Made by a program: the position numbers and the translations under genes
Shown here: positions 15,834 through 25,582 of the stretch, one piece after another
Numbering within the stretch: the first letter of the stretch is position 1
How the letters are laid out: each line of letters opens with the position of its first letter
Assembly: GCA_013314755.1 (NCBI GenBank)
Contig: JABUFA010000012.1
Coordinates: 1 to 64,000, forward strand
DNA from: Chthonomonadia bacterium
GTDB taxonomy: Bacteria; Armatimonadota; HRBIN16
Direction: 5' to 3'
DNA length: 64,000 nucleotides
The notes under the pieces: generated by a model
The model's input: the letters and a program-made list of their open reading frames with translations, nothing else
Database searches by the model: none
Told to the model about the DNA's origin: nothing

Positions 15834-17753
15834 TTAACCTCCTGCCTGACACTGTTTCACAATCTGCTCCGCCAGATGCGTCACTCCGTAGCCCTTGGGC
15901 GCCATCACGAACAGCTTGCCGTGTTGTTTCGCCAGCTTGTCGGCGTCCTTCCAGTGGGTGCGGCTGTAGCGTACCACCACGATGGTCATATCGGCGTTGC
16001 GAATGTGCGCCTCCATGTCGTTCAAGCTCTCCGAGCCGTCCAGGTCGGGCCAGTCCACCTCAGAGAACTGCAGGGCTTGCCGGATGCGCTGTTCCGCTTC
16101 CGCCCGCCGGTTGAAGCAAAGCAGGAAGAGCTTCTTGCCTTTCGTCAGGCGTCGCGCCTGCTTCAACAGGTCGCCGTTGTGCTCCTCTGCTGGTTCCTCG
16201 TCCTCCGTAGGTTCCTCTTGCGTGCCCTTCTGCATGTCCTTGATCAGATACTTGCCCAGGTTCACCAGAAAGCTGCGGGCGGACTTGCTTTCGGAAGGCG
16301 ATAACTGGCAACATTCGGGCACGGCGGGGTTTTCCAGAAGCCAGTCATAGCCCTGCATAATCTGGCGCAATCGGAGGTTGGAATGGGGAACCTGCGCCTT
16401 GTGGCACTCTATCAGCGCGCACAGCAGGCTTTCCTCAAAACGAGATGGGTCAGGGTTGGCGAGGGTTCGCTCCAGGTTAGTCAGTGCCTTGTCCTGCGCT
16501 CGCTTTTTGCGTGCCTGTTCCTGAGCAGTTTGCCAGTGTTCATCCGCTGCGTTCAGGTAGTGAACCTGCTTCTGGCGGGCGCATGTCAGGTTGAGCATAT
16601 TCAGGTTCCATTTGCGCGCCTTCGCTTCCTCAGCAACCTCATCATACAGATGCTGGGAACGGTCAACATCCATAGCGCGCTGGGCGATGTTCCGGGCGTT
16701 GTATATCTGGTAAATCATCGGGATTGGTGCAGCGATGCTTTCCAGCAGGGGAGCACCTGCGCCCTTATCCAGCTCCTGCCCATGCTGTTTGTACCATTCC
16801 CACATCTCCCAGCTCTTACTCAGCGCTCTGTAGCCCATCTCCAGCGTCTGCAGCTCATGCTCACTGAACTCTATTTTGGGGTCAAACGGGGGCAACCATA
16901 CGCCCATGCGTTTTTCGTCGGACAGCTGGTCAATCTGCCGTCTGGTCTGCTCCAGCTCCCACTCGCGATGCCAGCCTGTTGCGCGGGGGCGCAGAAAGCG
17001 GTACAGACAGGCAGCGTACATCAGACGCGCAATCGCCCTCTCCCGGCGCATAGAATGATTGGCAACGTCATCCAGCACCGCACTGAGTTCATCCAGCTTC
17101 TCGGCAAGCCCGGCGTACGGCTCGCGCTCTGGCTGAACAGGCGTGGGTTGTTCCTGCGGGGCAGGGGCTGGCGGCTGCTCTTGCGGGGCAGGTTCAGTAA
17201 TCGCCTCTACGGTCGTCGGTTCCTCTGAGAGTGTCTCTGCGAGAGCTTCCTCAGCCATCGGGGGTTCCTCTGGCGGCGCCTCTGCCTGCGCAGGTTCAAC
17301 CGTTTCCGGTTGGGCAGGGGCTGGGGTTACCTGTTGTGCAGGCTCGGGTTCGGCGACAGGGACGGGCGGCGCGCTCTGCTCCACGTTGACTGCCGTGCGT
17401 TGCTGTACCGTTGTCGCTACTGTGGGCGCGAATCCTTCGGTAAGCCCTTTTGTAAGACGTGTGATGATTTCGCTCAACCGCTGTAACTCCTCGGCGTTGG
17501 CGTGGCGGGTCAGCGTGCATATCTCGCAAACGGTGTTCAGCAGGTGCAGGTCGTGGCTGGACAGGCTATTGTTCGCCGGCATCTGGCGGAGGCGTTCCCA
17601 CACGAGCGACAGGGTGTCAAGGGCATCCAGCATCCTCTCGCGCACCGGAGTATCGAGCAGGTGAAGGTTCATTCCGTGTGCAATGGAGTAGAGAGCCTCT
17701 TCGGTCTTCTCCTGCAGGGCTAAAAAGTCAGAACCATTTCTGGTAAAGAGCAT
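15834..17753 (-). CDS. Large helical protein with C-terminal DUF2325-like domain
   Basis: A 639-residue protein not recognised as a whole. The N-terminal 115 residues are helical; residues about 120-215 are a low-complexity Pro/Glu/Ala/Gln linker with repeated PAPQEQP-type units; a long helical region follows. The last ~95 residues (from KKLFLLCFNRRAE, with NADMTIVVVRYSRTHWKDADKLAKQHGKLF split across a Rossmann-like core) resemble DUF2325, in which a strand, an S/T-H pair and a Lys-rich helix recur. No signal peptide or membrane helix is seen. AAGGAGGG precedes the ATG. It stands alone between rsmA and the GH172-like gene. The function is unknown; nucleotide or metal binding by the C-terminal domain is only a guess. 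Confidence 0.65.
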   Translation of the reverse strand: MLFTRNGSDFLALQEKTEEALYSIAHGMNLHLLDTPVRERMLDALDTLSLVWERLRQMPANNSLSSHDLHLLNTVCEICTLTRHANAEELQRLSEIITRLTKGLTEGFAPTVATTVQQRTAVNVEQSAPPVPVAEPEPAQQVTPAPAQPETVEPAQAEAPPEEPPMAEEALAETLSEEPTTVEAITEPAPQEQPPAPAPQEQPTPVQPEREPYAGLAEKLDELSAVLDDVANHSMRRERAIARLMYAACLYRFLRPRATGWHREWELEQTRRQIDQLSDEKRMGVWLPPFDPKIEFSEHELQTLEMGYRALSKSWEMWEWYKQHGQELDKGAGAPLLESIAAPIPMIYQIYNARNIAQRAMDVDRSQHLYDEVAEEAKARKWNLNMLNLTCARQKQVHYLNAADEHWQTAQEQARKKRAQDKALTNLERTLANPDPSRFEESLLCALIECHKAQVPHSNLRLRQIMQGYDWLLENPAVPECCQLSPSESKSARSFLVNLGKYLIKDMQKGTQEEPTEDEEPAEEHNGDLLKQARRLTKGKKLFLLCFNRRAEAEQRIRQALQFSEVDWPDLDGSESLNDMEAHIRNADMTIVVVRYSRTHWKDADKLAKQHGKLFVMAPKGYGVTHLAEQIVKQCQAGG

Positions 17754-17899
17754 CTCAGCACCCTCCTTTTTGTGTTACCGAAGTGCTTATTTAGACTCGT
17801 GCGCAATAAAAAAGTTTCATTTCTTACTTGTGTTTGGTCAAATGACATCTCCACGCACAGAAATGGCAGAGATGCAACGCGCACCGACGAGACGTCTTT

Positions 17900-18757
17900 T
17901 TATCCCTTCGGCTGAGACAGCGCACGAGTCAGAGTGATAAACTCTTCTAGCGATAGCGTTTCGCCGCGGCGCTGGGGGTCTATGCCCACCTCCCGCAGGG
18001 TTCGCTCTACCTGTTCACGCGGCAGGTTCAGTCCGCCGCTCAGGGTGTTCAGCAGGGTCTTGCGCCGCTGGGCGAAGGCTGCGCGCACCACGCGGAACAG
18101 TTGGCGTTCCTCCTCCGGTGGCAGCCGTTTGGGCAGGGGAGTGAACCGCACGATGGCGCTGTCTACCTCTGGAGGCGGGTAGAAAACGGTGTGCGAAACG
18201 CGCGAGACGATTTCCACACGGGAATGATACTGGGCAAAGACGGTGATGGAACTGTATTCAGGCGTGCCCGGCTGGGCAACCAGCCGCAGCGCAACCTCAT
18301 ATTGAATCATCAGCACGGCGAGACGCCATCCGCTGGCAACGCCGAACAGGCGGTCCAGTATGGGACTGGTGATGCCGTAGGGAATGTTGGCCACCACCTT
18401 GAACGGAGACTCGCCAAAGGTCTCCTGTATCAGCTGAGGCAGGTTTTCGCGCAGAAAGTCGCCGTGCACCAGCCGAACGTTCCCGTAGCCCTGCAGGTTG
18501 TGTTGGATGACGGGCAGGAGCTTGGCGTCGATTTCAAAGGTCAACACCTGTCTGGCGCGTTCTGCCAGCGCACGGGTCAGCGTGCCGATACCGCTTCCGA
18601 TTTCCAGTGCGCCCTCGTCGGGGGAGAGGTCTGCGGCATGCAGAATCTTTTGCAGGACGTTATAATCGCCGAGGAAGTGCTGTCCCTTGCGTTTATCGGG
18701 ATACAGCCCGAACTGCAGTAACAGCAACCGTATCTGCGATGGCGAGGTCAGTTTCAC
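17900..18757 (-). CDS. rsmA: 16S rRNA dimethyladenosine transferase RsmA (KsgA)
   Basis: A 285-residue SAM-dependent methyltransferase that dimethylates two adjacent adenosines in the 3' hairpin of 16S rRNA during 30S maturation. Motifs seen: KGQHFLGD at the start, the SAM loop LEIGSGIGTLT, the acidic strand end LTFEID, and motif IV NIPYGITSPI in place of the usual N-L/I-P-Y-N-I. The C-terminal domain (PPEVDSAIVRF, then FAQRRKTLLN) is complete. It lies just downstream of a G5/3D-domain gene, the same neighbourhood as yabE-ksgA in Bacillus, which supports orthology. Length is normal. Confidence 0.93.
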   Translation of the reverse strand: MKLTSPSQIRLLLLQFGLYPDKRKGQHFLGDYNVLQKILHAADLSPDEGALEIGSGIGTLTRALAERARQVLTFEIDAKLLPVIQHNLQGYGNVRLVHGDFLRENLPQLIQETFGESPFKVVANIPYGITSPILDRLFGVASGWRLAVLMIQYEVALRLVAQPGTPEYSSITVFAQYHSRVEIVSRVSHTVFYPPPEVDSAIVRFTPLPKRLPPEEERQLFRVVRAAFAQRRKTLLNTLSGGLNLPREQVERTLREVGIDPQRRGETLSLEEFITLTRALSQPKG

Positions 18758-18781
18758 GTCCCGTCCCTCATGGATGGAAAA

Positions 18782-18803
18782 GGCGGAGCACAGAGGCTCC
18801 GCC
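18782..18803 (-). terminator. Intrinsic terminator of the 3D-domain gene
   Basis: On the minus strand GGCGGAGC and GCTCCGCC form an 8-bp stem with a 6-base loop, followed directly by TTTT. It separates the G5/3D gene from rsmA, although read-through could still serve rsmA. Confidence 0.7.
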
Positions 18804-18815
18804 CACGTTCAGGTG

Positions 18816-19628
18816 TTAGTCCAATATATACACTTTGACCTTGCGCATACCGACCCGCTTCGCTTGTTGATAAGTGTCGTGCCCAAGGTCAATGCGATTG
18901 CCTTTAATCGCTCGTCCGGTATCTGCAGCAATCGCATAGCCATATCCTTCGATATACAGGCGCGTGCCAAGCGGGATATAGCGGGGGTCCACGGCAACGG
19001 TTCCGTAACCCGCCTTAATCCCGGTTGCGGTGCGTCCCGAGCGGCTGCCGCCACAGACATAAGGTGCGTAGCCTGTAGCGATCATAGTCAGCACACGCCG
19101 TCCGCTAAAGAAACCTCGCGCGGGCAGCGAGCCGCCCGCCCCGTACCGCTCGATGCGCGGTTTGGGTTGCGAGATAACTTTGGACGCTAACACCTTTCGG
19201 GACACCTCCTGCCCGTCCTTGATGGTGACCAGCCATTGGATGCGCTTAATCCCATCCTGCCCTTCCTGCACCACCCGTTTCACCCCTGCCCGCAGTGCGG
19301 GGTCGGCGAAACGCTTGGCGGGCGCCGGAATGGACTGCTCTTCGGTAACCACCTGCTGGCGTACCCGGGTCACCACCACTTCCATTCCATCGGCAAGAGG
19401 TGTTGCCGGAGGCGGTTGGACGCGGTCCAACTTCTCCAGGCGTATCTCCGCTTCGCGCAAGAGTTCTGCGACGGTTGCGGCTTGTGTGTCCAATGTACGC
19501 ACCGTGCCACCTTCGCGCAGGCGCACCGAGAACCGGCGACCTGCGTCTGCGGTCACGAACGCACACAGGGTTGCAGCTATCAGCAGAGCGACAGCAGGCG
19601 TTCTGCCGTGCGCGTAACGCAAGTGCAC
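18816..19628 (-). CDS. Secreted DUF348/G5/3D-domain protein (YabE-like, cell-wall active)
   Basis: A 270-residue exported protein. A signal peptide (about 1-29) is followed by a ubiquitin-like DUF348 domain (VRLREGGTVRTLDTQAATVAELLRE region), a G5 domain (about 105-165) and a C-terminal 3D domain, named for its three Asp (AVDPRYIPLG, AADTGRAIKG, RIDLGHDT). The 3D domain resembles the MltA/RlpA lytic-transglycosylase fold, so it probably cleaves or remodels peptidoglycan. The start is GTG at 19626-19628 with GGAGG 7 bases upstream. The link to rsmA parallels yabE in Gram-positive bacteria. The domain order matches that family. Confidence 0.88.
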   Translation of the reverse strand: MHLRYAHGRTPAVALLIAATLCAFVTADAGRRFSVRLREGGTVRTLDTQAATVAELLREAEIRLEKLDRVQPPPATPLADGMEVVVTRVRQQVVTEEQSIPAPAKRFADPALRAGVKRVVQEGQDGIKRIQWLVTIKDGQEVSRKVLASKVISQPKPRIERYGAGGSLPARGFFSGRRVLTMIATGYAPYVCGGSRSGRTATGIKAGYGTVAVDPRYIPLGTRLYIEGYGYAIAADTGRAIKGNRIDLGHDTYQQAKRVGMRKVKVYILD

Positions 19629-19719
19629 GTCGGTACCTCCTTTCGGGCTTTTTCGGTGCCGTCGGGACGCAGATTGTCAAGTTACTCCCGCCTTTTTACG
19701 GGCGTTGTAACGCTCGTGC

Positions 19720-19749
19720 ATTTTACCACGAGTTGCGAGGAAAAGTCAA
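19720..19749 (-). promoter_or_regulatory. Promoter of the G5/3D-domain gene
   Basis: On the minus strand TTGACT (19744-19749) and TAAAAT (19720-19725) are separated by 18 bases. A leader of about 85 bases precedes the GTG start and contains short G/C inverted repeats (GCGTT-AC-AACGC; CCCG...CGGG). No known riboswitch fits this short leader. Confidence 0.7.
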
Positions 19750-19892
19750 CATGTCTTTCTGCATGCTACCCTAAGTTGGTCTATGAGCCCACGCAGGAGA
19801 TCTCTCAGGTGATGTGGAACACAATATTGCACGAACCGGTGGCAATTACTGGCAGAAGGGGATGGCAGGAGCAACGGGGAGGCAGACGTGTA

Positions 19893-22800
19893 ATGAATCC
19901 GGTACCTGACCTTGTCGATAATACAACCTCCACGCTCGCGAGTGTGCTAAACGCTCTGTTAGAAAGCGCCGACTCGCCCGCACTATCCGTTTGCACCGCC
20001 TACTTCAACCTCGAAGCTCTGGAGAATCTCCAAAAGGTCATTGAGCGGCTTCAGTCCGTCAGACTATTACTTGGCACCGAACAGGAGGTCGGGTTCGTCG
20101 TAGGACAGAGGCTTCGGCGGGACCTGGAAAGCGCATTCGCGCAGGGTAAGGAAGGTACTCTGGAAACACTGAGGCGATGGAAGGACTACCTCAGTCAACC
20201 ACGCGTGGAAGTGCGCTGTTATAAGAAAGGCTTCCTGCATGGCAAAGCGTACCTTGTGGACGGAGTCCCCACGCTCGGGGCAATTGGCATTGTTGGCTCC
20301 TCCAACTTTACGGGAGCAGGCTTGACTACGAATATGGAACTGAACGCAGTGCTGAAACAGCAGTCGGCGGTTGAGCATCTTCGACGATGGTATGAACAGT
20401 TGTGGGACCAATCCGAAGAGTATAAGCACGACCTTGTGCAGTTGCTGGATGTGTTCGCGCGTCAGTATGCCCCCTATGAAATCTATATCAAGGTTGTCTA
20501 CGAAGCGTTCCGTGACAAGCTTCAATCCAGTCTTCAGGAGAAAGAAGGCGACCCATCGCCCATTGCGCTGGCGGATTTTCAACACGAGGGATACCTCGCC
20601 GCGCGAGAGGTGCTGGACAACTATGGCGGCGTACTGATTGCAGACTCGGTGGGATTAGGCAAGACATTTCTTGCCCTTCGGCTGCTCGACGACTACGCCT
20701 ATCGCCGGCGTGAAACCGCCCTGATAGTATGCCCTGCCGCATTGCGGGACACAGTGTGGAAACCGCTGCTTCAGGCGCACGCCATTCCGCACCACATTGA
20801 GAGTATGGAACGTATCAGTCAGCAGGATTGCCCAATTGACGAACTTGCTCGCTACAAGATAGTCGTTGTAGATGAATCGCACAACTTTCGTAATCCCAAC
20901 GCCAACCGCTGGGAGAACCTGTTCCGAGTGATGTCGCAGGCATCGGACGAAAAAAAGCTGATATTGCTTACCGCCACCCCGGTGAACAATACCGTGTTTG
21001 ACCTTTACCACCAGCTTCGCCTCATCACGCGAGACCGCAAAGATTATTTCGCCGACGCAGGCATCAGCGACCTCGAGTCCTATTTCCGACGTGCTGAGGC
21101 GACGCGCGAAGCTCTGTACGAGGTGCTGGAGGCTGTGGCTGTACGGCGCAGCCGCTCGTTTATTCGCAAAAACTATCCCCATGCGCGCATCGACGGGCAA
21201 GCACTGCGTTTTCCTGACCGCGTTATTCAAAGCGTAAGATACGACCTGGAGAAGAGTTATGGCAGCACGCTATACAGGCAGGTCGCACAGGCAATAGAAA
21301 ACCTGCGACTGGCACCATATCAGGTGGACGCTTACCGGACGGAGCTGAGGCGGCGAATTCCAGTCAGCTTGTTTGACGGAGAACAGAGTCTGATGAATCT
21401 CTTGCTGGGGAGTGGCTGGAAGCAGGAAGAAGCTCAACGATTCGCGATGGATCTGGGACGGCAGACCTCACTGGCACATATTATGCGTGTGCTGTACCTG
21501 AAACGATTGGAATCGTCGGTGGAGGCATTGCGTATCTCCCTACAACGGCAGCTGGATTTCCAGAGAAAATTCCTGGAGGCGCTGGAACAGGGTAAACGTC
21601 TTACCAGCGCGCTCTACCACCGATATTTCGTTCAGATGGAAAGCGCTGACGACCAGGCGGAAGCCCCCGATAATCAGTTAGATTTGTGGAGTCGATTGGA
21701 GGACATCGACACCAGCCTGTATCGGGTAGAGAATATCAAAGCGGATGTAAAGCATGATATCGAAAGTCTGGAAGCCCTGCTTGAGAAACTATCGTTGCTA
21801 ACTCCTGAGCAGGACGAGAAGCTGCAGGTGCTAAAACGCCTCCTTACCACACAACTGGCGGGGCAAAAGGTTCTGCTGTTCAGCTATTTCAAGGACACGG
21901 CGCGGTATCTGTATCGCCACCTGCACGGTGACGGGGAGGTTCTACGCGCCTTTAACAGGATAGCTATCACGGATAGCAATATCAGCCCCGAAGAACGGCG
22001 TTCTATTGTTCAGCGGTTTGCACCAAAAGCAAACTGCCCGGTGCGCAGCGAGCCACAACACGAACCAGGCAAATGCGGTTATTGCTGTCCGAAAGAGGAG
22101 GTGCAATTGCTTCTGTCCACAGACGTGCTGAGCGAGGGGCAGAATCTGCAGGACGCGAGCATTATCATTAACTACGATTTACACTGGAATCCGGTGCGTA
22201 TGGTTCAGCGTATCGGTCGCATCGACCGCATCGGTTCGCCACATGAACGAATCGACGTGTACAATTTCCACCCCGAAGATAAGCTGGAAGACCTGTTGAA
22301 TCTGATGAAGCGGCTTCACGAGAAGCTGGATGCCATCAACCGCACGGTTGGGCTGGACGCTTCGGTGCTGGGAGAAGTGCCGAACCCGATGGACTTCAAT
22401 ACCCTGCGCCGCATCGCGGAGGAGGACCAGCAGGTGCTGGATGACCTCGAAAGGGAAAGTGAGCTGAATGTTGGTGAGTTTCTGCAGGCAGACCTGCTGG
22501 ACTTTCTGAAGCGCGTGGGAGAACAGGTAATGGAAGGGATACCGCTGGGTATGGGCACGGCGCGATACTGCGCCAGGGGAGGAACGCCAGGTTTCTTTGT
22601 TGCCCTGCGCAACACGCAGACGGATAAGCATTACTGGTTATTCGCACCCGCCTCGGACCGAAACGTGGTGGAGTCGCGCCTGCAGGCTATTAGCCACATT
22701 CGCTGTAACGATGGAGAGCCAGCGGCCCCGCTTCCCGAAGACTTCGATCCTGCCCCGTTTATTCACCGCCTGAGGCGACATCTTGTTCAGCGACTCAATC

Positions 22801-23123
22801 AAGTAGCGCACCGACTGCCAATCCTGCCTGCACCTCAGAACCACATCGTCGCTCGTCTGCAGACGATGCCCAGTTCTGCCGCCCGTAACCAGCTGCTGGA
22901 ATACCTGCGTGAGCCTCTGCCTGCCACACACTTGCGTGACCTGCGACCGATATGGCAACAGAACAGAGCAAAGTCCAATAAAGAACTCTTGCAGGTACTG
23001 ACCCGATTCATGGAGAGCCATCCGCGGCCGTCTGTGCCAGCGCCTGATGTACGCGAGGTGGGCGAAAAAGATATAGAATGCGTTGCCTGGATGCTCGTAC
23101 TGGAGAGGCAGGAGGAGGTGTGA
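19893..23123 (+). CDS. PLD-nuclease/SNF2-family helicase fusion (defence helicase)
   Basis: A 1076-residue protein. Residues 1-170 form a phospholipase-D-like domain with one HKD motif (H116-x-K118-x4-D123, then GSSNFTGAGL), typical of nucleases. A SNF2/superfamily 2 helicase follows: Walker A DSVGLGKT (251-258), DESH (327-330), LLTATPVNN, and late motifs STDVLSEGQNLQ and QRIGRIDRIG. A Cys/His cluster (CPVRSEPQHEPGKCGYCC) interrupts the second helicase lobe. It likely translocates on DNA and supplies nuclease activity in a restriction-like system with the methylase gene, which begins 5 bases after its stop. ATG 19893 has GGGGAGG upstream; ATG 19812 in frame is an alternative. Sequence upstream of 19812 in this frame lies opposite the 3D gene and is not real coding sequence. 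Confidence 0.85.
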   Translation: MNPVPDLVDNTTSTLASVLNALLESADSPALSVCTAYFNLEALENLQKVIERLQSVRLLLGTEQEVGFVVGQRLRRDLESAFAQGKEGTLETLRRWKDYLSQPRVEVRCYKKGFLHGKAYLVDGVPTLGAIGIVGSSNFTGAGLTTNMELNAVLKQQSAVEHLRRWYEQLWDQSEEYKHDLVQLLDVFARQYAPYEIYIKVVYEAFRDKLQSSLQEKEGDPSPIALADFQHEGYLAAREVLDNYGGVLIADSVGLGKTFLALRLLDDYAYRRRETALIVCPAALRDTVWKPLLQAHAIPHHIESMERISQQDCPIDELARYKIVVVDESHNFRNPNANRWENLFRVMSQASDEKKLILLTATPVNNTVFDLYHQLRLITRDRKDYFADAGISDLESYFRRAEATREALYEVLEAVAVRRSRSFIRKNYPHARIDGQALRFPDRVIQSVRYDLEKSYGSTLYRQVAQAIENLRLAPYQVDAYRTELRRRIPVSLFDGEQSLMNLLLGSGWKQEEAQRFAMDLGRQTSLAHIMRVLYLKRLESSVEALRISLQRQLDFQRKFLEALEQGKRLTSALYHRYFVQMESADDQAEAPDNQLDLWSRLEDIDTSLYRVENIKADVKHDIESLEALLEKLSLLTPEQDEKLQVLKRLLTTQLAGQKVLLFSYFKDTARYLYRHLHGDGEVLRAFNRIAITDSNISPEERRSIVQRFAPKANCPVRSEPQHEPGKCGYCCPKEEVQLLLSTDVLSEGQNLQDASIIINYDLHWNPVRMVQRIGRIDRIGSPHERIDVYNFHPEDKLEDLLNLMKRLHEKLDAINRTVGLDASVLGEVPNPMDFNTLRRIAEEDQQVLDDLERESELNVGEFLQADLLDFLKRVGEQVMEGIPLGMGTARYCARGGTPGFFVALRNTQTDKHYWLFAPASDRNVVESRLQAISHIRCNDGEPAAPLPEDFDPAPFIHRLRRHLVQRLNQVAHRLPILPAPQNHIVARLQTMPSSAARNQLLEYLREPLPATHLRDLRPIWQQNRAKSNKELLQVLTRFMESHPRPSVPAPDVREVGEKDIECVAWMLVLERQEEV

Positions 23124-23128
23124 TACCG

Positions 23129-25528
23129 ATGCAGCTACAGCAGGTCCAATCCGCTCTATCTCAGTGCCATCGCCCGGGAGAGATTGCGCAATTGTTGAAG
23201 GTGCTCGGGTATCCCTTAACGGAGCCAACCATATGGGACGTTTCCGACCTGCCAGAGAGTGCTCGGGCAAAACTAAGGCAGGTATATCTGTTATCCACTG
23301 TGGAAGACGAACATGGCATCTTTCGCGTCTACCACCTGGAGATGACCTCGTTCAAACGCGCCGACCTGCGTACGGTGATCGAGCCGTTCTACCGATGCCA
23401 TCCGCAGGGCAACTATCTGTTTGTCGCAACCACTGACGACCCGGCGAATATATTGCTCATTAGCCCACGACGCATCTTCCTGCAGGATGCTGGTAAAGTG
23501 AAACTGCTCCTGCGCACTCTATCAGTGAACCCTTCTGCACCGTTCCGAACCGACCTCGAGATCTTGGCAGCAATCGCCGCCACACCCGGTGAGAAAGCCG
23601 AGCAGATATGGCGTAAACACGAGGACGCTTTCAGTATCGAGCGCGTAACGCAGAAGTTCTTCAAAGAGTACAGAAACAGATTCGAAAAAGCTGAAAGTCT
23701 TATCCAGGGTATCAACGGCGACGAGAGACGGATATTCACACAGAAACTGTTCAACCGCCTGCTCTTCATTCGGTTTCTGGAGCGCAAGGGCTGGCTCAGG
23801 TTCGGCGGGAGTCCCGATTACCTCCGCGCTCTCTGGCAGAACTATCAGAAAAACGGCGGTGGAGAGTTTTACCGGGAAAGGGTGAAACCGCTTTTTTTCA
23901 CTGCGCTGAACACCCCGCACGACGTCAACGTGGTTGGCATCAATCGCGGCGGATACTTGCAAAACCTGCTTGGGGAGGTTCCTTACCTCAACGGCGGGCT
24001 GTTCGAACAGGACGACCTCGACAGGCGCGACGATATTGTCGTACCCGATGAAGCGGTCGAACCCGTTATTAATGAACTGCTTTACCGTTTCAATTTCACC
24101 ATTACCGAAAGCAGCCCGCTGGATGTGGAAGTGGCAGTCGATCCCGAGATGCTGGGCAAGGTGTTCGAGGAGCTGGTTACCGGACGCCATGAGACCGGCA
24201 GCTATTACACCCCACGCCCTGTAGTGGCATTTATGTGTCGCGAAGCGCTGAAAGGCTACCTCTGCGACGCCTGCCCGCAGGAGGACGTAGAAAGTATCAA
24301 CGTTTTTGTGGAGGAGCGAGATGCCACTAACCTGCGTGACCCCGAAAAGGTGCTAGATGCGCTCAAGCAGACTAAAGTATGTGATCCCGCGTGCGGCAGC
24401 GGTGCATACCTGCTTGGGATGCTTCATGAGCTGCTGGATCTGCGCCAGTGCCTCTTCCAGCAGAAGCGCCTCGGCCCGGCAACCGTGTATCAGCGCAAAC
24501 TGGAGATTATCCAGAATAACCTGTACGGCGTGGATATCGACCCCTTTGCGGTGAACATTGCCAGACTGCGCCTGTGGCTGAGCCTGGTGGTGGACGATGA
24601 ACGCAATCCGTTAGACGACCAGAGCGTGGATGTGGCACTGCCCAACCTCGACTTCAAGATAGAAGTCGGCGATAGCCTGCTGGCTCCTGACCCGCAAGGT
24701 GGCGTTCAGCCCGACATGTTCCGCGCAGAGCAAATCGACAGGTTTGACCGGTTGAAAGGGGAATACCTGCGCGTGCACGCCTACGGTGAAAAGGAAGCCC
24801 TGCGCAAAGAGATCGAAGAGTTGCGTGAGGAGATTCGGCAGTGGGCGCACCCAGGCAATCAGATATCGGGCTTTGATTGGCGCGTGGAGTTCGCCGAGGT
24901 GTTTAAACGTGGCGGATTCGATATCATCCTGGCAAATCCTCCCTATGTCCGGCAGGAACTTATTCCGAATAAGCCTGCGCTGTTGAAACAGTATGAGGAT
25001 GTCGCAGAAGGGCGGTCTGACCTCTATGTCTACTTCTATGCCCGTGCCCTGCAACTGCTCAGGCAGGGGGGGGTCCATGTTTTCGTCTGCTCCAACAGCT
25101 GGCTGGATGTGGGATTTGGAGGTAAGTTGCAAAAGTATCTTCTGGAGCATTCTCATATTCAAGCCATTTACGACTCCGCCGTGGAGCGCCAGTTTGCCAG
25201 TGCAGACGTGAACACGATTATCTCCATCTTGCGCAAGGGGCGCCCCGCCGACAATGCCAGAACACGCTTCATACGCCTTCACAGCGCATTCGAGTCCGCT
25301 ATCGCCGACCCCAGCCAGCAACGGGTGATTGAGAAGACCCGCGAGGAACTGTGGCAAGAGGGGCTGGATGATGAGGGGCGATATGTCGGCAACAAATGGG
25401 GAGGCAAATACCTTCGTGCGCCTGATATCTACTTCACGATTTTAGAGAAAGGACAACGTTATCGCGTACTGCAGTGGTCTGGTGAGCCCGTTATTGTAGA
25501 GGATATTACCGATTCTCTGGAGGATTGA
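23129..25528 (+). CDS. Eco57I-type adenine-N6 DNA methylase (apparently truncated C-terminus)
   Basis: A 799-residue protein of the Eco57I/type IIG-like methylase family. The SAM-binding motif DPACGSGAY is at 419-427 and the catalytic motif NPPY at 603-606. An N-terminal ~350-residue region (with VTQKFFKEYRNRFEKAE and LFIRFLERKGWL) is the usual helical lead of these enzymes. A TAGERHETG-like block (TGRHETGSYYTPRPVV) precedes motif I. Whether the N-terminus carries a nuclease is not clear; EMTSFKR near residue 71 is only a weak candidate. The protein stops after RAPDIYFTILEKG plus 24 residues, where single-chain relatives continue into a target-recognition domain; that part is encoded at 25721-26797. 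GGAGGAGG precedes the ATG. Confidence 0.85.
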   Translation: MQLQQVQSALSQCHRPGEIAQLLKVLGYPLTEPTIWDVSDLPESARAKLRQVYLLSTVEDEHGIFRVYHLEMTSFKRADLRTVIEPFYRCHPQGNYLFVATTDDPANILLISPRRIFLQDAGKVKLLLRTLSVNPSAPFRTDLEILAAIAATPGEKAEQIWRKHEDAFSIERVTQKFFKEYRNRFEKAESLIQGINGDERRIFTQKLFNRLLFIRFLERKGWLRFGGSPDYLRALWQNYQKNGGGEFYRERVKPLFFTALNTPHDVNVVGINRGGYLQNLLGEVPYLNGGLFEQDDLDRRDDIVVPDEAVEPVINELLYRFNFTITESSPLDVEVAVDPEMLGKVFEELVTGRHETGSYYTPRPVVAFMCREALKGYLCDACPQEDVESINVFVEERDATNLRDPEKVLDALKQTKVCDPACGSGAYLLGMLHELLDLRQCLFQQKRLGPATVYQRKLEIIQNNLYGVDIDPFAVNIARLRLWLSLVVDDERNPLDDQSVDVALPNLDFKIEVGDSLLAPDPQGGVQPDMFRAEQIDRFDRLKGEYLRVHAYGEKEALRKEIEELREEIRQWAHPGNQISGFDWRVEFAEVFKRGGFDIILANPPYVRQELIPNKPALLKQYEDVAEGRSDLYVYFYARALQLLRQGGVHVFVCSNSWLDVGFGGKLQKYLLEHSHIQAIYDSAVERQFASADVNTIISILRKGRPADNARTRFIRLHSAFESAIADPSQQRVIEKTREELWQEGLDDEGRYVGNKWGGKYLRAPDIYFTILEKGQRYRVLQWSGEPVIVEDITDSLED

Positions 25529-25582
25529 GTTGGGCTATGTGGCTGAACAGGTTCTCCAGCTTTTGAAATGCTTGAACCACAT

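Noticed and set aside
17143-17664. Plus-strand Ser/Ala/Gly-rich open frame
   Set aside because: Shadow of the Pro/Glu/Ala linker of the minus-strand DUF2325-like gene.
19236-19892. N-terminal extension of the PLD-helicase frame
   Set aside because: The added part overlaps the 3D-domain gene on the other strand and its promoter, and does not resemble PLD proteins. The start is placed at 19893 (or 19812).
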